Shown: piece after piece, positions 32,975 to 35,789 of the stretch
Layout of the letters: each line of letters opens with the position of its first letter
Position numbering within the stretch: position 1 is the first letter of the stretch
Assembly: GCA_964460755.1 (NCBI GenBank)
Contig: CAYWQL010000018.1
Location: forward strand, 1-35,789
Length of the DNA: 35,789 nucleotides
DNA from: JAYFNU01 sp964460755
Lineage (GTDB): Bacteria; Bacillota; Clostridia; Oscillospirales; Ruminococcaceae
Direction: 5' to 3'
Made by a program: the position numbers and the translations under genes
The notes under the pieces: model-generated
The model's input: only the letters and a program-made list of their open reading frames with translations
What the model was told of the DNA's origin: nothing
Databases searched by the model: none

Positions 32975-33835
32975 TTAAATCTTCTTACTTATATCACGGT
33001 GAACTGTTTTACACTTGAAATCAAGCGCTGTAATGAAACGCTTAAGGTCTTCGGCTATCGCGACCGAACGGTGCTTTCCGCCTGTACAGCCGATTGCGAT
33101 AACAAGCTGACTCTTACCCTCCGCCTTATAAAGAGGAAGAAGATACTCAACCATTGAATAAAACTTTTCCATAAGTGTTTTTGTCGACTCAAAGGAAAAA
33201 ACGTAGTCGAAGACGTCCTTGTCAAGTCCCGTTTTTTCCTTCAATTCGTCTATATAAAACGGGTTTGGAAGACATCTTACGTCAAGCATTAAATCAGCCT
33301 CGGTCGGCACGCCGTATTTAAAGCCGAAAGACATACAGCGAATATAAAGCGCGTCGTTTTTGTCGGCGAGAAAAAGCGAAACTATTTGCTCCTTCATCTG
33401 CGCTGTGGAAATATGTGTTGTAACGATATGATAATCGGCAAGCTCGAAAATCGGCTGTAGCATCTTTCGCTCATCGCGTATGGCCTCCAAAAGGTCGTCG
33501 GTGCTTGAGGTAGCGAGCGGGTGTTTTCTTCTCGTTTCACGATATCTTTTTTCGAGCGTCTCGTCCGACGCGTCGAGGAAAAGTATCTTACAATTTACAT
33601 TAAGCTTTTTCAAATCTTCTATCGCGTCAAAAAAGCCGCTGAAAAACTCGCCTGTTCTAACGTCGGTGACGACGGCAAGGGTGCTGTACTTGTTAATCTG
33701 TATTGCCATTTCAACAAAGCGCGGAATAAGCGACGGAGGCATATTGTCAACGCAAAAATAGCCGATATCCTCAAGCGCATTCACGGCTTGAGTTTTACCA
33801 GCTCCCGATAATCCCGTAACAATTACAACGTCCAT
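32975..33835 (-). CDS. rapZ: RapZ/YvcJ family nucleotide-binding protein
   Basis: P-loop nucleotide-binding protein; in Escherichia coli it steers RNase E to small RNAs that control glucosamine-6-phosphate synthase, while in Firmicutes YvcJ binds and hydrolyses nucleotides and its role is less clear. Walker A is GLSGAGKT at residues 8-15. The C-terminal domain has LVIAIGCTGGKHRSVAIAE, the conserved binding site for the regulatory sugar in RapZ. The length of 286 residues is typical. It lies between murB and whiA. Confidence 0.95.
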   Translation of the reverse strand: MDVVIVTGLSGAGKTQAVNALEDIGYFCVDNMPPSLIPRFVEMAIQINKYSTLAVVTDVRTGEFFSGFFDAIEDLKKLNVNCKILFLDASDETLEKRYRETRRKHPLATSSTDDLLEAIRDERKMLQPIFELADYHIVTTHISTAQMKEQIVSLFLADKNDALYIRCMSFGFKYGVPTEADLMLDVRCLPNPFYIDELKEKTGLDKDVFDYVFSFESTKTLMEKFYSMVEYLLPLYKAEGKSQLVIAIGCTGGKHRSVAIAEDLKRFITALDFKCKTVHRDISKKI

Positions 33836-33849
33836 TTTTATACCTCTGT

Positions 33850-34758
33850 CTATTTCAAAAGACGTATTTCGCAGCAGAGCGAATATCCCGACTTTTCTTT
33901 GACCTCTTTTTTTACGATTTCTATAAGGCTTAATATATCGTCCGACGTTGCGCCACCCTTATTAACGATAAAGCCGCAGTGCTTTTCGCTCACGCACGCG
34001 CCGCCGACCGACCGACCGCGAAGTCCGCACCGGTCGATTAAAAGGGAGGCGTAAGAGCCGGTTGGCCTCTTAAAGGTGCTTCCGCAGCTTGGGTATTCAA
34101 GCGGCTGTTTATCTTTTCGCCTTTTCATCAGCTCTTTCATTTTCTTTGCTATATCTTCGCTCTTGTCCTTCTTTAATTCAAAGACCGCGCCGCATATAAT
34201 ATCGTCCGTTTCCTGCACGAAACTATGGCGATAGGAAAAATCAAGCGATTCTTTCTCAAAAATTTTAATATGATGAAATTTGTCGAGCGTTTCAACCGAA
34301 CGGACTACGTCCTTCATTTCGCCGTCATAGGCTCCCGCATTCATAAAGACCGCACCGCCGACGGTGCCGGGAATACCATAAGCGAACTCAAGCCCCGAAA
34401 GTCCCCTTTCGGCACAGCCTTTGCAAAGCGTTGAAAGCGAAACGCCCGCGCCGCAACAGACCAATCCGTTATCCTTAAACTCGATTTCGCTGAGGGCATT
34501 TTCGGTTTTTACGACGACCCCGTCGTAGCCTTCATCTAAAGCTAAAACGTTCTTCCCTTTTCCGAGTATAAAAAACTTCGTTCCGCTGTCTTGCAATAAA
34601 TAAACGAGGTCAAAAAAAGCTTTTTTGCTTTCCGGAACTGCGACAAGGTCGGCCTTTCCGCCCGTTTTAAAACCTGTATGTAGACTAAGCGGCTCGTCGT
34701 ACAAAAGTACTATGTCGCCAATACCCTCAATCTTTTCTTTTATAGCGCCTAAACCCAT
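33850..34758 (-). CDS. murB: UDP-N-acetylenolpyruvoylglucosamine reductase
   Basis: FAD- and NADPH-dependent enzyme that completes UDP-N-acetylmuramate in peptidoglycan synthesis. The FAD-binding fold has NTGFKTGGKAD-type SLHTGFKTGG (25-34), LGKGKNVLA (65-73) and the GIPGTVGGA loop (128-136). The catalytic serine is Ser227 in YPSCGSTFKRP. It lacks the tyrosine loop of type I enzymes, so it is type II. The length of 302 residues is normal. The ATG at 34758 has GAGG upstream. It sits between hprK and rapZ, a common order in Clostridia. Confidence 0.97.
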   Translation of the reverse strand: MGLGAIKEKIEGIGDIVLLYDEPLSLHTGFKTGGKADLVAVPESKKAFFDLVYLLQDSGTKFFILGKGKNVLALDEGYDGVVVKTENALSEIEFKDNGLVCCGAGVSLSTLCKGCAERGLSGLEFAYGIPGTVGGAVFMNAGAYDGEMKDVVRSVETLDKFHHIKIFEKESLDFSYRHSFVQETDDIICGAVFELKKDKSEDIAKKMKELMKRRKDKQPLEYPSCGSTFKRPTGSYASLLIDRCGLRGRSVGGACVSEKHCGFIVNKGGATSDDILSLIEIVKKEVKEKSGYSLCCEIRLLK

Positions 34759-34773
34759 AGCAACCTCGAAAAA

Positions 34774-35706
34774 TTATTGTGTGATGTCGTCCTCTATACC
34801 GAGTTGATTCAAAAGCTCGGTTGTTGCGTCGTAGCCAAGCTTCTTTTGGCGGTTGTTCATTGCCGCCGTTTCAATAATAATCGCTAAGTTTCTTCCCGGT
34901 CTAATCGGAATAGTTATTTCGGGGATAATTACGTCAAGGATATTTGCCGTTTCGTTCTGAAGTCCCAAAATACTGTAATTCTTATTTTTGTCCCATTGCT
35001 CGAGCATAATAACAAGGTCAACCTTTTCAGAAACCTTGACCGCGCCCATACCAAAAATATTTTTTATATTAATTATTCCTACGCCGCGAAGCTCAATAAA
35101 ATGCCTTATATTTTCCGGTGCCGAGCCGACTATCGTTTTGTTCGAAACCTTGCGAAGCTCGACCGCGTCATCCGCGACAAGTCTATGCCCGCGCTTAACC
35201 AATTCGATTGCGGTTTCACTTTTTCCGACGCCGCTTTCCCCAAGAATCAATATTCCCTCGCCATAGACCTCGACAAAAACACCGTGGCGTGTAATCCTTT
35301 GGGCAAGCTGAACGTTAAGAAAGGAAATCGCCGCCGACATAAAGTTCGACGTTGTTTCAGCAGTAGTTAAAAACGGAACGTCATATTTTTTCGCGTACTC
35401 TATCATCTCAGGGAAAGGCTTCATATCCCGGCACATAACAACCGCGGCCGATTTAAGTGAAAAAAACAAATCGAGCATTTTATCTCGTTCAGGCTCTGAA
35501 AGCTTTTCAAGATATGCCATTTCTACCATTCCGAAAATTTCGACCCGTCGCTCGTCAAAGTAATCGGTAAAACCCGTGAGCAAAAGCGCAGGACGGTTTA
35601 TTTCGGGCGATGTGATAAAAAGCTCACTCGCGTCCTTTGGAAGAAAAATTGTTCCGAGATTAAGCTCCTTAATCATACTTTCTAACGCCACCGAATATGT
35701 TTCCAC
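34774..35706 (-). CDS. hprK: HPr kinase/phosphorylase
   Basis: Bifunctional enzyme that phosphorylates and dephosphorylates Ser46 of HPr in response to glycolytic intermediates, setting carbon catabolite repression. Walker A is GESGVGKS at residues 156-163, with the upstream His141 (RHGVFVEVYGEG). The LVADDAVEL block at 177-185 contains the paired aspartates. The HPrK signature RGVGIINIKNIFG is at 207-219. The length of 310 residues is standard. The start is a GTG at 35706 preceded by GGGGGGA. It leads the operon hprK-murB-rapZ-whiA-dnaE-pfkA. Note that pfkA, whose product supplies fructose-1,6-bisphosphate, the activator of HprK, is in the same operon. Confidence 0.97.
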   Translation of the reverse strand: METYSVALESMIKELNLGTIFLPKDASELFITSPEINRPALLLTGFTDYFDERRVEIFGMVEMAYLEKLSEPERDKMLDLFFSLKSAAVVMCRDMKPFPEMIEYAKKYDVPFLTTAETTSNFMSAAISFLNVQLAQRITRHGVFVEVYGEGILILGESGVGKSETAIELVKRGHRLVADDAVELRKVSNKTIVGSAPENIRHFIELRGVGIINIKNIFGMGAVKVSEKVDLVIMLEQWDKNKNYSILGLQNETANILDVIIPEITIPIRPGRNLAIIIETAAMNNRQKKLGYDATTELLNQLGIEDDITQ

Positions 35707-35734
35707 GATATCCCCCCTTATATATACTGAATCT

Positions 35735-35763
35735 ATTATACATAATTAATTGTTGTCTTTCAA
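35735..35763 (-). promoter_or_regulatory. Sigma-A promoter of the hprK operon
   Basis: On the minus strand TTGAAA (35763-35758), a 17-base spacer and a perfect TATAAT (35740-35735) lie upstream of hprK. The start near 35728 leaves a leader of about 22 bases before the GTG start. Confidence 0.8.
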
Positions 35764-35789
35764 TCAAAATAATTCAGTTAAAAGGACAA

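Overview
This is a bacterial chromosome segment of roughly mid-40s % GC from an endospore-forming member of the Firmicutes, most likely class Clostridia. The evidence is a full spoIIIA locus (AA to AH), spoIIM and yunB, a low-GC Gram-positive style tyrosyl T-box, an hprK HPr kinase/phosphorylase, and the conserved order asp23-nusB-xseA-xseB-ispA-dxs-tlyA-nadK-argR-recN. I cannot name the genus; a gut-type Oscillospiraceae/Ruminococcaceae-like clostridium is an inference. I see no insertion sequence, prophage, CRISPR array, tRNA or rRNA. The only tyrosine recombinase is of the Xer housekeeping type.

Layout. (1) 1-1091, plus strand: a Xer recombinase that overlaps spoIIM tail to tail. (2) 1053-5627, minus strand: queA-tgt-yajC-TIGR04086 membrane protein-proC-spoIIM, read from a good sigma-A-type promoter in the divergent queA/asd spacer; spoIIM has its own sigma-E-like promoter candidate. 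(3) 5794-8498, plus strand: asd-dapA-dapB, three steps of the diaminopimelate/lysine pathway, closed by a strong bidirectional hairpin at 8508-8546. (4) 8595-10123, minus strand: tyrS with promoter and T-box leader. (5) 10152-19861, minus strand: asp23, nusB, a TsaD/Kae1-like paralogue, xseA, xseB, ispA, dxs, tlyA, nadK, argR, recN, tightly packed with many coupled starts. (6) 19881-24719, minus strand: spoIIIAA-AH, the mother-cell half of the SpoIIIA-SpoIIQ channel; spoIIIAE is frameshifted near its 3' end in this sequence. (7) 24769-27483, minus strand: yunB and ligA, bounded by terminators. (8) 27534-35763, minus strand: hprK-murB-rapZ-whiA-dnaE-pfkA, one apparent operon from a TTGAAA-17-TATAAT promoter to a terminator after pfkA.

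The genes cover core functions: lysine/peptidoglycan precursors (asd, dapA, dapB, murB), isoprenoid precursors (dxs, ispA), DNA replication and repair (dnaE, ligA, recN, xseAB), tRNA modification and charging (queA, tgt, tyrS), carbon-flux control (hprK, pfkA, rapZ) and sporulation.

I did not find a convincing undescribed multi-gene system; this is mostly a conserved housekeeping and sporulation region. The points worth a second look are the one-base frameshift in spoIIIAE, an RNA hairpin that covers the ribosome binding site of the TIGR04086 gene, the TsaD-like paralogue sitting where folD is in Bacillus, the absence of yvcK between rapZ and whiA, overlapping face-to-face promoters between queA and asd, and a sigma-E-like promoter in front of spoIIM.
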